Shown here: positions 27,362 through 36,152 of the stretch, one piece after another
How the letters are laid out: the number at the start of each line of letters is the position of its first letter
How positions within the stretch are numbered: the stretch's first letter is position 1
Origin: Syntrophus sp. (in: bacteria)
Lineage (GTDB): Bacteria > Desulfobacterota > Syntrophorhabdia > Syntrophorhabdales > Syntrophorhabdaceae
Direction of reading: 5' to 3'
NCBI GenBank assembly: GCA_013824645.1
Contig: PNOF01000003.1
Coordinates: 1 to 64,000 of the forward strand
Length of the DNA: 64,000 nt
Notes under the pieces: model-generated
Told to the model about the DNA's origin: nothing
Databases searched by the model: none
Seen by the model: the letters and a program-made list of their open reading frames with translations, nothing else
Translations under genes and position numbers: made by a program

Positions 27362-29782
27362 TTATTTTTTCTGTTCCATAATTTCTCGTATCTTATGTGA
27401 CAGGGCATCAAAGGAAAAAGGTTTCTGGAGGGTATTAACGCCCTCTTCGGGTATGTAGCTGGAGTGCATATCGTTAAAACTGTAGCCGGTTATAAAGAGG
27501 GCATGGATCGATGGATTGATTGTCCTCATCACTTCAAGGGCTTCCCGCCCGCTCATTTTGGGCATAATAACGTCAAGGATGACGAGATCTATTGCTTTGT
27601 TGTTTTCTTTAAATATTTCGAGACCCTCAATGCCGCCCGCTGCGGAATACACCTTGTACCCGAGACGTTGAAGAAACGTTGTTGTCACTTTTCTGTATTC
27701 GTCATCATCTTCAACGATCAGTATGGTTTCGTTGCCCCTCATTATAGAGAGGTCCTTCTGCTGTTTTTTACCGTCTGACCCTGCAACAGAGGGTAGGTAT
27801 ATATGAAAGGTAGTTTCCTGCCCCGGTTTGGTCTCTATATTGATGAAGCCATCATGCTGTTTCACGATGCCGTATACTACCGAGAGACCGAGGCCATTGC
27901 CGGTGGCCTTTGTAGTAAAGAAAGGTTCAAATATTTTACCAACCACCTCTTTCGTTATGCCTATTCCTGTATCCTTTACGGACAGAAGAGCATAGCGACC
28001 TGCGGGCACACCAGGGAAGATGCCGGCATATTCTTCATCGATAAATGCTACACTTGTTGATATGGTAAGCGTACCGCCTTCAGGCATTGCTTCCCGGGCA
28101 TTTACCACGAGGTTTAAAAGGACCTGCTGAATCTGTGTGTCATCGGCTTTTATCGTAGGGGCTTCATCAGCGTAAATAATACTCATTTCGATATGCTCAC
28201 CGATAACCCTGTAAATCATTTTCTCAAAGTTAACAAGCAGGCCGTTTAAATCTATTATTTTGAGCTCAAGAACCTGCCTTCTGCTGAAAGCGAGAAGCTG
28301 TCGAACGAAGCTGGCCGCACGGGAGGTTGCCTGTTCAATTTCCGAACAGTATTCAAATATTTTATCATCTGCCTGCACGCGCAGCTTTGCAAGCTGGGTA
28401 TTGCCCAGTATTATACCCAGCATATTGTTGAAATCATGGGCAATGCCTCCGGCAAGCCTTCCGACGGTTTCCAATTTTTGTGATTGCAAAAGTTTTTCTT
28501 CGAGCACCTGTTCTTTGCTTATATCGAGAAGGGTCCCAATGATGGCGGGTTTATTTCTATAGAGTATGGTACTGCCGATTATCTTGACAGTCCGCACTTC
28601 CCCGTCCTTACGCTGTGTATGGTGAGTAAGCTCGGCAGTTTTTACCTCACCGAGATATCTTTTTTTCAAACTTTCTTCGACTAAGGGCCAATCTACAGGC
28701 AAAACAAAATCTTTGGGACCCAATTTTCCGACAATCTCAGCGTAAGCATATCCGTGAATTTCGCAAAATCTCCTGTTAACAAAACTGAAGAGACCGTCCT
28801 GGATAATATAGACGCCGACGTGGGACTCCTCAATAATACTTCTATACTTTTCTTCTGATTCAAAAAGTGCTTCTTCGGCACGCTTCCTGTCGGTAATGTT
28901 TTCGACGGTGCCCTCATAGCAAAGGATACCGCCTTCCTTGTCAGGGACAAGGAAGGCATTGATTGAGACCCATATCCTGTTTTTATCTTTTCGGTGCATC
29001 TGTGTTTCAAAACCCTGTAGTATTCCAAATTGTCCGATAAGTTCTACGAACCTTGCTGCATCATGTAATACAACGAATTGTTTCCCGCTTACCCAGGATG
29101 AGGATGTTATCATCTCCTCCGGCGAGCCGTAGCCGAACATACGGGCAAGAGAGGGGTTGGCATTGATTAACCGTCCTTCCGGTGTTGTCTGGAATATGCC
29201 CTCAACGGAGTTTTCAAAGATACTCCTGTATTTTTCTTCACTTTCCCGAAGGGCTGTCTCTGCCATCTTCCGCCCTGTGACGTTTCGGATAAGAACGATA
29301 ATCTGGTCTTCGAGAAGCGGTATAAACCTTGCTTCGTAGAAATGCTCTCTTTCCTGAAGTATGAGAGAATATTCAATGCTCATGGGGGTCAGAGTCTGCT
29401 TCACGCCTTCAAGGGTGCCCCATAATTGTTCTTTTACAAATTTGACAGGAATTTCATGTATTTTATGTCCAATCAGTTTTTGACGCGAAACGTAGAGGTC
29501 TTTTGTGTTTCCTGCTTTACAGTCAAGAATGGTCCCGCTATAGTCAAGTCTGAAGAATAGATCGGGAATTGCTTCGAAAATGGCCCTCATCTCCGAGTTT
29601 GTCTGTAGGAGCTCCTGGGAACTCAATTCGAGGGAGCGCTCAAGCATATTCCTGTCTATGTCGAATTCGTGGTATGCGTTGTTTACCATCTCGATAAAGC
29701 CCTGCCATTCCTCCGGTACTTTAAGGGAATCGCCGAAAACTTTCTTTATCTGACGCTTGAGCAGGCTGTGTGTTTTTTCCAA
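27362..29782 (-). CDS. PAS-rich hybrid sensor histidine kinase with receiver domain
   Basis: This 806-residue cytoplasmic kinase has three PAS domains (about 60-170, 185-305 and 310-430; for example EEKYRSIFENSVEGIFQTTPEG). A HisKA domain has the phosphoacceptor in GGIAHDFNNMLGIILG, and an HATPase domain shows NAREAMPEGG and TKATGNGLGLSVVYG. A C-terminal receiver carries LVILDVIMPKMSG. No transmembrane helix is present. The start is TTG with AAGGA five bases upstream. It lies ten bases after the FIST gene, which probably provides the signal input. The HDFNN-type H-box is common in PAS hybrid kinases. Confidence 0.9.
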   Translation of the reverse strand: MEKTHSLLKRQIKKVFGDSLKVPEEWQGFIEMVNNAYHEFDIDRNMLERSLELSSQELLQTNSEMRAIFEAIPDLFFRLDYSGTILDCKAGNTKDLYVSRQKLIGHKIHEIPVKFVKEQLWGTLEGVKQTLTPMSIEYSLILQEREHFYEARFIPLLEDQIIVLIRNVTGRKMAETALRESEEKYRSIFENSVEGIFQTTPEGRLINANPSLARMFGYGSPEEMITSSSWVSGKQFVVLHDAARFVELIGQFGILQGFETQMHRKDKNRIWVSINAFLVPDKEGGILCYEGTVENITDRKRAEEALFESEEKYRSIIEESHVGVYIIQDGLFSFVNRRFCEIHGYAYAEIVGKLGPKDFVLPVDWPLVEESLKKRYLGEVKTAELTHHTQRKDGEVRTVKIIGSTILYRNKPAIIGTLLDISKEQVLEEKLLQSQKLETVGRLAGGIAHDFNNMLGIILGNTQLAKLRVQADDKIFEYCSEIEQATSRAASFVRQLLAFSRRQVLELKIIDLNGLLVNFEKMIYRVIGEHIEMSIIYADEAPTIKADDTQIQQVLLNLVVNAREAMPEGGTLTISTSVAFIDEEYAGIFPGVPAGRYALLSVKDTGIGITKEVVGKIFEPFFTTKATGNGLGLSVVYGIVKQHDGFINIETKPGQETTFHIYLPSVAGSDGKKQQKDLSIMRGNETILIVEDDDEYRKVTTTFLQRLGYKVYSAAGGIEGLEIFKENNKAIDLVILDVIMPKMSGREALEVMRTINPSIHALFITGYSFNDMHSSYIPEEGVNTLQKPFSFDALSHKIREIMEQKK

Positions 29783-29792
29783 GGGTTTCCTT

Positions 29793-30935
29793 CTATGTTT
29801 CGGTAAACGTTGTTATTGTCATGGTCTGATTATGGAGCGCGCATCTTTCTCCAGGGGCAAAAGGAGATATTTCTCCGTAAGAATAGAACCCGGTCAATAC
29901 TGATCTGTTCCCAAAGACATCACGGGTTGCTTCTACTTCTTCCTCAACTCTCTGTTTCAACACGAGTTTTCTGCCAACACAGCTAATAAGGATAGCAAGA
30001 TCGGGTGAACCTCCGCCTCCTGCCTCGCGGCTTCTCTTTGCTGCTCCTTGCGCGCCGTCGATGAGCCGTTCGAAATTGGCCTTCATAAAACGCGCATAGG
30101 CCCCTTCCGGGATATCCCCGGCAAAGGTCATGCTTTGTTCTGTTTCCTGGACAGACAATATGGTTCGCACAATCCCCAATTCACCGCTCCTTGTGCGGAT
30201 ACTCAAAGGAAACAAAAGTCCTGTTGCGGGAAGACCATTTGCGTGCTCCCCCAGGTATCTTTTGTATAATTCAAGCGCAGATTGTCCGTCCAACTCGTAG
30301 AGGATATTCTCTTTTGATTTTGTAATAAGACGTTCCGGACCAAAGGGGTCCCATCCACCCATTGAGCCGTAACCCACTTTCAGGTTTTTCCCGTATAATC
30401 CCAAGATGGCGAGCCTTTTTTGTGAAGGGATATCATCCCAGAATACATAGGTTTCTTCAAAGCGGTCTGCGTTTCCCGCAAGGCCGCCAGTAATGGTTAC
30501 GTCGTCGGGGAGGTTTTGCGTTAATCCTGCAACCAGTTCACTACCGTTTATATTGAGGCCGTCGGAGAGAACAAAAACATGGCGTAGCCCTTCATGTCTG
30601 ATCGATCGGGCAAGCGTTGCCCCGGCCTCTGTGCTGCTCGAAATGTTATCGAGAGGGATCTGGGCGCCCATAATTTCCGTCTTTTCAAAATATATTGCCG
30701 TTGCGACGAGCGTATCGTCAAAAACCCTGTCGCCGCATATTTCGCCTGATGTAGAACACCCGAAAAGATGGGCTCCGGGATACATTTCTTTTGTTTTTTG
30801 AAGAAACTCTTTTTCCTTAAGAATCTCCGTTGCAGCAAATATGATAACAAGCTGGGCATTTTCTCCAATGCCGCCGGACTCACCAACCGATGACCAACCC
30901 TTTGTTTTCTTCCATAGTTTCTGTTCAATCTTCAT
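29793..30935 (-). CDS. FIST-domain sensory protein
   Basis: Residues about 25-220 and 225-375 match the FIST N and C domains (LVIIFAATEI, GCSTSGEICGDRVFDDTLVATAI, ITGGLAGNADRF, FYSYGEISPF near the end). These are ligand-sensing modules associated with signal transduction and proposed to bind small molecules such as amino acids. The ATG at 30944 is almost on top of the GGAG site, so ATG 30935 (nine bases further) is preferred. It forms a two-gene unit with the downstream hybrid kinase. The ligand is unknown. Confidence 0.85.
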   Translation of the reverse strand: MKIEQKLWKKTKGWSSVGESGGIGENAQLVIIFAATEILKEKEFLQKTKEMYPGAHLFGCSTSGEICGDRVFDDTLVATAIYFEKTEIMGAQIPLDNISSSTEAGATLARSIRHEGLRHVFVLSDGLNINGSELVAGLTQNLPDDVTITGGLAGNADRFEETYVFWDDIPSQKRLAILGLYGKNLKVGYGSMGGWDPFGPERLITKSKENILYELDGQSALELYKRYLGEHANGLPATGLLFPLSIRTRSGELGIVRTILSVQETEQSMTFAGDIPEGAYARFMKANFERLIDGAQGAAKRSREAGGGGSPDLAILISCVGRKLVLKQRVEEEVEATRDVFGNRSVLTGFYSYGEISPFAPGERCALHNQTMTITTFTET

Positions 30936-31141
30936 ACAAAACATCTCCTTTTTTTATTGGTAAGGGTTATCCGGGGAATGAAGGTCTTTTTAATAAAACA
31001 TACCATAATTATTTATGCCCCTGAGCGTTTATCGTCACAAAACTGTGGGCACTTAATAAGGCCTGTTTTTATGGAAACAGCAACCATGTCATACCTTATT
31101 ATAACATATTGAAAAGGCTTTTTCAATTCTTCTGCTTGTTG

Positions 31142-31147
31142 TATAAT
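31142..31147 (+). promoter_or_regulatory. -10 box (TATAAT) eight bases before a start codon
   Basis: A perfect TATAAT ends nine bases before the ATG at 31156, and no ribosome site is seen. A weak TTTTCA lies 16 bases upstream as a -35. The transcript would start at about 31154, giving a near-leaderless mRNA. Confidence 0.45.
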
Positions 31148-31155
31148 AGAACGCC

Positions 31156-31704
31156 ATGCGCAAGATCATTGTCGATATAGATAATACGCTCTGGGACCTG
31201 ACGCCCGTATTGTATGAACAGATAAGGACAGTGGCTCCCTTGATACCCCTGCCAACAGAATGGCATCAATGGGATTTCTGGAGGGGATACATTCCCGAGA
31301 AGGTGGCTTACGGTATACTGCGGGATATTCACATGCAGCAGTATAAGTTCGGTGTCTACCCTGATGCCGGGAAGTTTCTTATAAATCTCAGAAAAAAAGG
31401 GTTTTATATCATTATTGCCAGCCACCGGGAAAAAGGTACTCTCAATGCAACAGAAGAGTGGCTGAAAAAACATCAGCTTACTTTTGATGAAGTCCATTTA
31501 AGCCATGATAAATCAGTGCTCTTTGGCGATTGCTGGGCTATTGTCGATGACAGTCCCACGACCCTTGATAAGGCAGAGAAGGCAGGCATTGTCCGGGCGG
31601 GCTTAAGAAACCCCTGGAATGAGAAGAAAAACCACCCCCTCTTTGATAACCTCGAGGAGATCTATAACTATTTGCAGGGGCAATGTGCTGTAGGAAAACC
31701 CTGA
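31156..31704 (+). CDS. HAD-superfamily phosphatase, 5'(3')-nucleotidase-like
   Basis: The HAD motif I is DIDNTLWDLTP at residues 7-17. Motif II lies in IIASHREKG, and motif III/IV in VLFGDCWAIVDDSPTTLDKAEKAGI. The sequence between motifs I and II is alpha-helical, as in the small cap of deoxyribonucleotidases. The product is probably a phosphatase on nucleotides or a similar metabolite, in the cytosol; the substrate is not readable from the sequence. The gene seems monocistronic and near-leaderless. Confidence 0.75.
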   Translation: MRKIIVDIDNTLWDLTPVLYEQIRTVAPLIPLPTEWHQWDFWRGYIPEKVAYGILRDIHMQQYKFGVYPDAGKFLINLRKKGFYIIIASHREKGTLNATEEWLKKHQLTFDEVHLSHDKSVLFGDCWAIVDDSPTTLDKAEKAGIVRAGLRNPWNEKKNHPLFDNLEEIYNYLQGQCAVGKP

Positions 31705-31781
31705 AACCCTTTCATTGTCTTTTGCTCCCAATTCCAGTAAGCTTATTACCGGATAAAAAATAAACCGGATAAAGGTGCACG

Positions 31782-33659
31782 GTGCTTACAGTAACAAATC
31801 TCAGTAAATCATATGGCAAAGACGTCATTCTCGACGAAGTGACTTTTACGGTAAACCCCGGCGAACGGGTTGGTCTTACGGGGAGAAACGGGTCCGGGAA
31901 GACGACACTGTTTAAACTCATCACCGGCGAGGAAGAGGCTGATGGAGGGGCTATCTCTGTGCCGAGAGGATATGCGGTGAGCTATTTGTCACAGCATATC
32001 CGTTTTACGGAAAAGACCGTTCTTAAAGAAGCCTGTAAAAATATGAAGACCCATGAGGACGGTAGAGATGAAACGTATCGGGTGAAATCGATCCTCCTGG
32101 GACTCGGCTTTTCTTCTTCCCGGTTTGATTTTGATCCGAAGATGCTCTCCGGCGGATATCAGGTGCGGCTCAATCTCTCGAAGATCCTTGTGTCAGAGCC
32201 AAATCTCCTGCTCCTCGATGAACCGACGAACTACCTTGATATCCTCTCTATTCGCTGGCTTGCCCGTTTTTTGTGTGCCTGGAAAAACGAACTTATCCTG
32301 GTGACCCATGACAGGAGATTTATGGATAGTGTTACAACACACACCATGGGGATACACCGAAAAAAGATCAGGAAGGTCCCCGGCAGTACGGAGAAACTTT
32401 ACCAGCAGATCATCCAGGAAGAAGAGGTATACGAGAAGACCAGGGTCAATGATGAGAGAAAACGCAAAGAAATCGAGCAATTTATAGGCCGTTTCAGGGC
32501 ACAGGCTTCGCGGGCGCGGGCCGTTCAATCGAAGATCCGTATGCTCGAGAAGCGCGATAAAAAAGAGAAGCTTACCGAAGAAAGAGGCCTCGACTTTGAA
32601 TTCAAGGCTGCCCCTTTTCCGGGAAAGTGGCTCGTAGAGGTTGATAATCTTTCTTTTGCTTTTTCCCAGGAAGGCCCCCTCATCATCAACGGGCTCACGG
32701 TTGCTGTTAAAAAAAGAGACCGTATTGCCATCATCGGCAAGAACGGCAAGGGAAAAACAACGCTCCTCAAACTCATTGCGGGTGAGCTTGTCTCCACAAA
32801 GGGTTCCATACGGCCCAACCAGAACCTCACCCCGGCATACTTCGGACAGATGAATGTAGACCGTCTTGATCCGAATAAGACCGTACTGGAAGAGGTCTTG
32901 AGCGCTCACACAGAGTATGCCCTTGGCAGCGCCAGGGGCATCTGCGGTGCCATGCTCTTTGAGGATGAGAAGGCGTTAAAAAAAATATCTGTTCTCTCCG
33001 GCGGTGAGCGAAGCAGGGTGATGCTTGGGAAGATCCTTGCCCGGCCGGCGAACATGATCCTCCTCGATGAGCCCGACAATCACCTCGACGCAGAGTCGAT
33101 AGATGCCCTTGTCGAAGCAATCGATGTTTTTGACGGCGCTGTTATGATCGTGACTCACAGCGAGATGATCTTAAGCGCAATAGCGACAAGACTCATCGTC
33201 TTTGACGGAGGCAGCGTGAACCTCTTCGAAGGTACTTATGAGGATTTCCTGGAGCGGGTTGGATGGGCCGATGAACGGGGAGTGGATGGGGAGCATGTAA
33301 GAGAGGACTCAGAAGATACGCAGAAAATTCCCAACCGGAAGGACCTGAGGAAGCTTCGGGCGCAAATCATAGGCGACAAGTCAAAGATACTTGCCCCCCT
33401 CAAAAAACAGATTACTGAGCTGGAAAGGGAGATTACGGACCTTGAAAAAGGGATCGACAGGGACAACAAGACACTCATCGAGGCATCGAGAAGCGGTGAA
33501 GGAAAGAAGATCGAATCCCTCTCCCTGGCAATCTACAACGCACGAGGAAAAATAGAAGGCCTCTTCGAAGAACTTGATGTTGTGACAGGGGAGTACGAGA
33601 GAAAATCAGAGATATTTGAGACACAACTGGCAGAACTGCAGGTCCCCGATAACGCGTGA
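31782..33659 (+). CDS. ABC-F family ATPase (Uup/EttA-like)
   Basis: Two ATP-binding cassettes without membrane domains are fused in 625 residues. The first has GRNGSGKTT, LSGGYQVRLNLSKIL and LLLLDEPTNYLD; the second has GKNGKGKTTLL, LSGGERSRVMLGKIL and MILLDEPDNHLD. A linker (about 225-265) and a C-terminal coiled coil (about 530-620, LKKQITELEREITDLEKG) follow the ABC-F plan. These proteins act on the ribosome or on replication intermediates (Uup), not in transport. The second Walker B reads DEPDN instead of DEPTN. The start is GTG. Confidence 0.92.
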   Translation: MLTVTNLSKSYGKDVILDEVTFTVNPGERVGLTGRNGSGKTTLFKLITGEEEADGGAISVPRGYAVSYLSQHIRFTEKTVLKEACKNMKTHEDGRDETYRVKSILLGLGFSSSRFDFDPKMLSGGYQVRLNLSKILVSEPNLLLLDEPTNYLDILSIRWLARFLCAWKNELILVTHDRRFMDSVTTHTMGIHRKKIRKVPGSTEKLYQQIIQEEEVYEKTRVNDERKRKEIEQFIGRFRAQASRARAVQSKIRMLEKRDKKEKLTEERGLDFEFKAAPFPGKWLVEVDNLSFAFSQEGPLIINGLTVAVKKRDRIAIIGKNGKGKTTLLKLIAGELVSTKGSIRPNQNLTPAYFGQMNVDRLDPNKTVLEEVLSAHTEYALGSARGICGAMLFEDEKALKKISVLSGGERSRVMLGKILARPANMILLDEPDNHLDAESIDALVEAIDVFDGAVMIVTHSEMILSAIATRLIVFDGGSVNLFEGTYEDFLERVGWADERGVDGEHVREDSEDTQKIPNRKDLRKLRAQIIGDKSKILAPLKKQITELEREITDLEKGIDRDNKTLIEASRSGEGKKIESLSLAIYNARGKIEGLFEELDVVTGEYERKSEIFETQLAELQVPDNA

Positions 33660-33721
33660 TACCAAGTCGTATGTTCTTTCAACGGGTCTACTCCTGCCGA
33701 TGCCATACACTAAAGAGGAAT

Positions 33722-34396
33722 TCAGGTGGATTTGGTTTCTATCAAAATACACAGGAGCGCCCTTGCGGCGTCTTGTTCCGCTTCTTTCTTGTTTTTCCCA
33801 ATACCTTTTGCTTTGAATTCTTTTCCGATAAAGGCAAGGACCGTGAAACCGGTTTTTGTTTTACGTGAGAATTTGTATTTCGGGAGAAGCCCCCACTTTT
33901 TTTGAGAATGTTCCTGAAGAATATTTTTCGGATTTTTTTCTGTCAGTTTTTCCTCATTAAAATAGGGTTCAAAGAGATTTTTAATGACTTTTGTCGCATT
34001 TCGCATGCCGCTGTCAAGATACATGGCTCCTATGAGGGCTTCAAGCATATTGGAGAGTACCTTTGATTCTTCCGGTACGTTCCCTCCGCTGTTTCCATAA
34101 CTCATATGTTTTCCGAGATTGATCTTTTTTGCAACTTCTGTGAGGGTTTCTTTTTTCACGAGGCTTGAACGGGCATTGCTCAAAAAACCTTCATCCCTTG
34201 TTTTATATTTTTTATAGAGGAGTATACTGACGACGGTATTGAGGATGGCGTCACCGAGATACTCAAGGTTCTCGTTATCGGAGCGCCTCACGGCTTTTTT
34301 TTCGTTAAAACAGGAACTGTGTGTTACGGCCTGCTCATAGAGAGCGCGATTTTTGAATGTGTACTGAATAGTTTTTTCAAGTGTTGTCGTGTGCAT
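33722..34396 (-). CDS. rnc: Ribonuclease III
   Basis: RNase III cleaves double-stranded RNA during rRNA and mRNA processing. Residues 1-150 are the catalytic domain, with the signature NENLEYLGDAILN and the second acidic site in LEALIGAMYLDSG. Residues 150-224 form the double-stranded RNA-binding domain (NPKNILQEHSQKKWG, AKGIGKNKKEAEQDAARALL). I start it at ATG 34396, giving 224 residues; the longer frame would begin with a TTG inside the upstream terminator. No era or acpP gene is adjacent. Confidence 0.93.
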   Translation of the reverse strand: MHTTTLEKTIQYTFKNRALYEQAVTHSSCFNEKKAVRRSDNENLEYLGDAILNTVVSILLYKKYKTRDEGFLSNARSSLVKKETLTEVAKKINLGKHMSYGNSGGNVPEESKVLSNMLEALIGAMYLDSGMRNATKVIKNLFEPYFNEEKLTEKNPKNILQEHSQKKWGLLPKYKFSRKTKTGFTVLAFIGKEFKAKGIGKNKKEAEQDAARALLCILIETKST

Positions 34397-34420
34397 AGGG
34401 CAATAGCAAATAAAAATAGT

Positions 34421-34455
34421 CAAAACACCGGGGGCGTGTGGCCCCCGGTGTTTTG
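34421..34455 (-). terminator. Intrinsic terminator after the minus-strand acyl-CoA ligase
   Basis: A perfect 15-bp stem (CAAAACACCGGGGGC / GCCCCCGGTGTTTTG) encloses a five-base loop. On the minus strand it is followed by the T-rich GACTATTTTTATTT. Confidence 0.9.
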
Positions 34456-34465
34456 TGAGTTATCT

Positions 34466-36046
34466 CTAAACCTTGAATGCTTCTTCCATGCCTGAGTACT
34501 GCTTTCTCAGTTTCGGTTTTTCTATTTTACCCGTAGGATTTCTGGGAACTTCTCCGAAGATTATCTTTCTCGGTCTTTTATACTTTGGCAGAGGTTCGCA
34601 GAACTTGAGAACCTCTTCTGTTGTCAATGTTTTGCCCGGTTTCATCTCAATAACGACTGCAACGATTTCGCCCAGTCGTTCATCGGGTAGGCCAATGGCA
34701 GCGGCATCCTTGATGTCCGGATGGGTATAGAAAAAATCTTCTACTTCGACAGGGAAAACGTTTTCGCCACCGGTAATAATGACGTCTTTCTTCCTGTCTA
34801 CGAGCCAGATAAAGCCATCTACATCAACGCGGGCCATGTCGCCGGTGAAAAGCCACCCGTCAACGAGTGACTTTGCTGTTGCTTCAGGGTTCTTGTAATA
34901 CTCTCTCATAACACCGTTCCCGCGAATGACGAGTTCGCCTGGTTCGCCGGCTTTTATGTTGGCGCCTTTCTCGTCAACAATCTTAAATTCCCAGTTGAAG
35001 CCGGGGATACCGATTGCGCCGATCTTATGTTCATGGCCCATCCCAAGGTGGACACATCCCGGACCGGTGGATTCGCTGAGGCCGTAGTTTGTGTCATAAT
35101 CCATGGTCGGGAAGTGCTCTTTCCAGCGCTTTATCAGTGCCGGGGGGACTGGCTGGGCGCCGATGTGCATCAGTCGCCACTGACTCAACTTATAATCTGT
35201 CTTCTTCAGTTCGCCGCTGTCGAATTTCATGAGGATATCCTGCGCCCAGGGGACGAGGAGGAAAATGTTTGTTCCACCTTCTTCGCTGATTGCCTCAAGG
35301 GTCCACTCCGGAGAAACACCTTTCAGGAGTACTGCCCTTGCTCCCACGATAAAGCTCCCGAACCAGTGCATCTTTGCGCCCGTATGGTAGAGCGGCGGGA
35401 GAAGAATGAAACAGTCATCCTTTGTCTGCTTGTGATGGGCGTTTTCTGTGATACATGCGGAGAGCATGTTGTTGTGGGTAAGGAGAATGGGTTTCGGCTG
35501 CCCTGTTGTGCCGGAAGTAAAGTAGAGACCACATTCGTCCATGGGGGTAATCTCTATATTGAGCGGTGTTACCGGCGCCCCCTCGACGAGTTTTGCATAT
35601 GACTGTCCATAATCAGGAATTTTATTTCCAACGCATATATATTCTTTTACGGTCGGAAGCTGGGCCTTTGCGGCAGTTATCCGATCGGTGAATTCTTCGT
35701 CAAAAACAATGATTACAGGTTCTGCGACATCGCAGCAATACTTTACGTCTTCTGCGGTAAAGCGGAAGTTAAGGGGAACAACCCAGGCCCCGGTCCGGAT
35801 AATGCCGAAATATGCCGCGAGCCAATCGATGGAGTTCATCATGAAGTGGACGACTTTGTCTCCCTTCTTAATGCCTTTTTTCACAAGGACATTGGCAAAC
35901 TGGTTCGCCTTGTCATCAAATTCTTTCCAGGTAATTTCCACGCGTTTTTTTTCAGCGGGAATGCGCTCGATGAGGGCCGTGTCATTAGGGTACATCCGGG
36001 CGTTTCTTGCTAATATTTCTCCGATGTGAGTGAATATATCGTTCAT
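34466..36046 (-). CDS. AMP-forming acyl-CoA synthetase/ligase, paralogue 1
   Basis: This class I adenylate-forming enzyme makes an acyl-adenylate and then acyl-CoA. The P-loop is YFTSGTTGQPKP (about 173-184), the A5 region YGLSESTGPG, the hinge motif WLFTGDMARVD..VDRKKDVIITGGENVFPVEVE, and the catalytic Lys is in NPTGKIEKPKLR near 513. AAGGAGG precedes the ATG. It diverges from a second ligase of the same family at 36153. The acyl specificity (aromatic, fatty or dicarboxylic) cannot be read from the sequence. Confidence 0.9.
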   Translation of the reverse strand: MNDIFTHIGEILARNARMYPNDTALIERIPAEKKRVEITWKEFDDKANQFANVLVKKGIKKGDKVVHFMMNSIDWLAAYFGIIRTGAWVVPLNFRFTAEDVKYCCDVAEPVIIVFDEEFTDRITAAKAQLPTVKEYICVGNKIPDYGQSYAKLVEGAPVTPLNIEITPMDECGLYFTSGTTGQPKPILLTHNNMLSACITENAHHKQTKDDCFILLPPLYHTGAKMHWFGSFIVGARAVLLKGVSPEWTLEAISEEGGTNIFLLVPWAQDILMKFDSGELKKTDYKLSQWRLMHIGAQPVPPALIKRWKEHFPTMDYDTNYGLSESTGPGCVHLGMGHEHKIGAIGIPGFNWEFKIVDEKGANIKAGEPGELVIRGNGVMREYYKNPEATAKSLVDGWLFTGDMARVDVDGFIWLVDRKKDVIITGGENVFPVEVEDFFYTHPDIKDAAAIGLPDERLGEIVAVVIEMKPGKTLTTEEVLKFCEPLPKYKRPRKIIFGEVPRNPTGKIEKPKLRKQYSGMEEAFKV

Positions 36047-36073
36047 AAAACCTCCTTAGAGTATAATTTTGCA

Positions 36074-36102
36074 TTGACAAAGAGCATTAATCTTTTTATC
36101 AT
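36074..36102 (+). promoter_or_regulatory. Strong sigma-70 promoter for the second acyl-CoA ligase
   Basis: TTGACA (36074-36079), a 17-bp spacer and TATCAT (36097-36102) lie about 50 bp upstream of the AAGGAGGG ribosome site at 36141-36148. Confidence 0.7.
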
Positions 36103-36152
36103 GCTAACAGGGTTTGAGCAACAAAAAAAAGTTACTACACAAGGAGGGTTTT

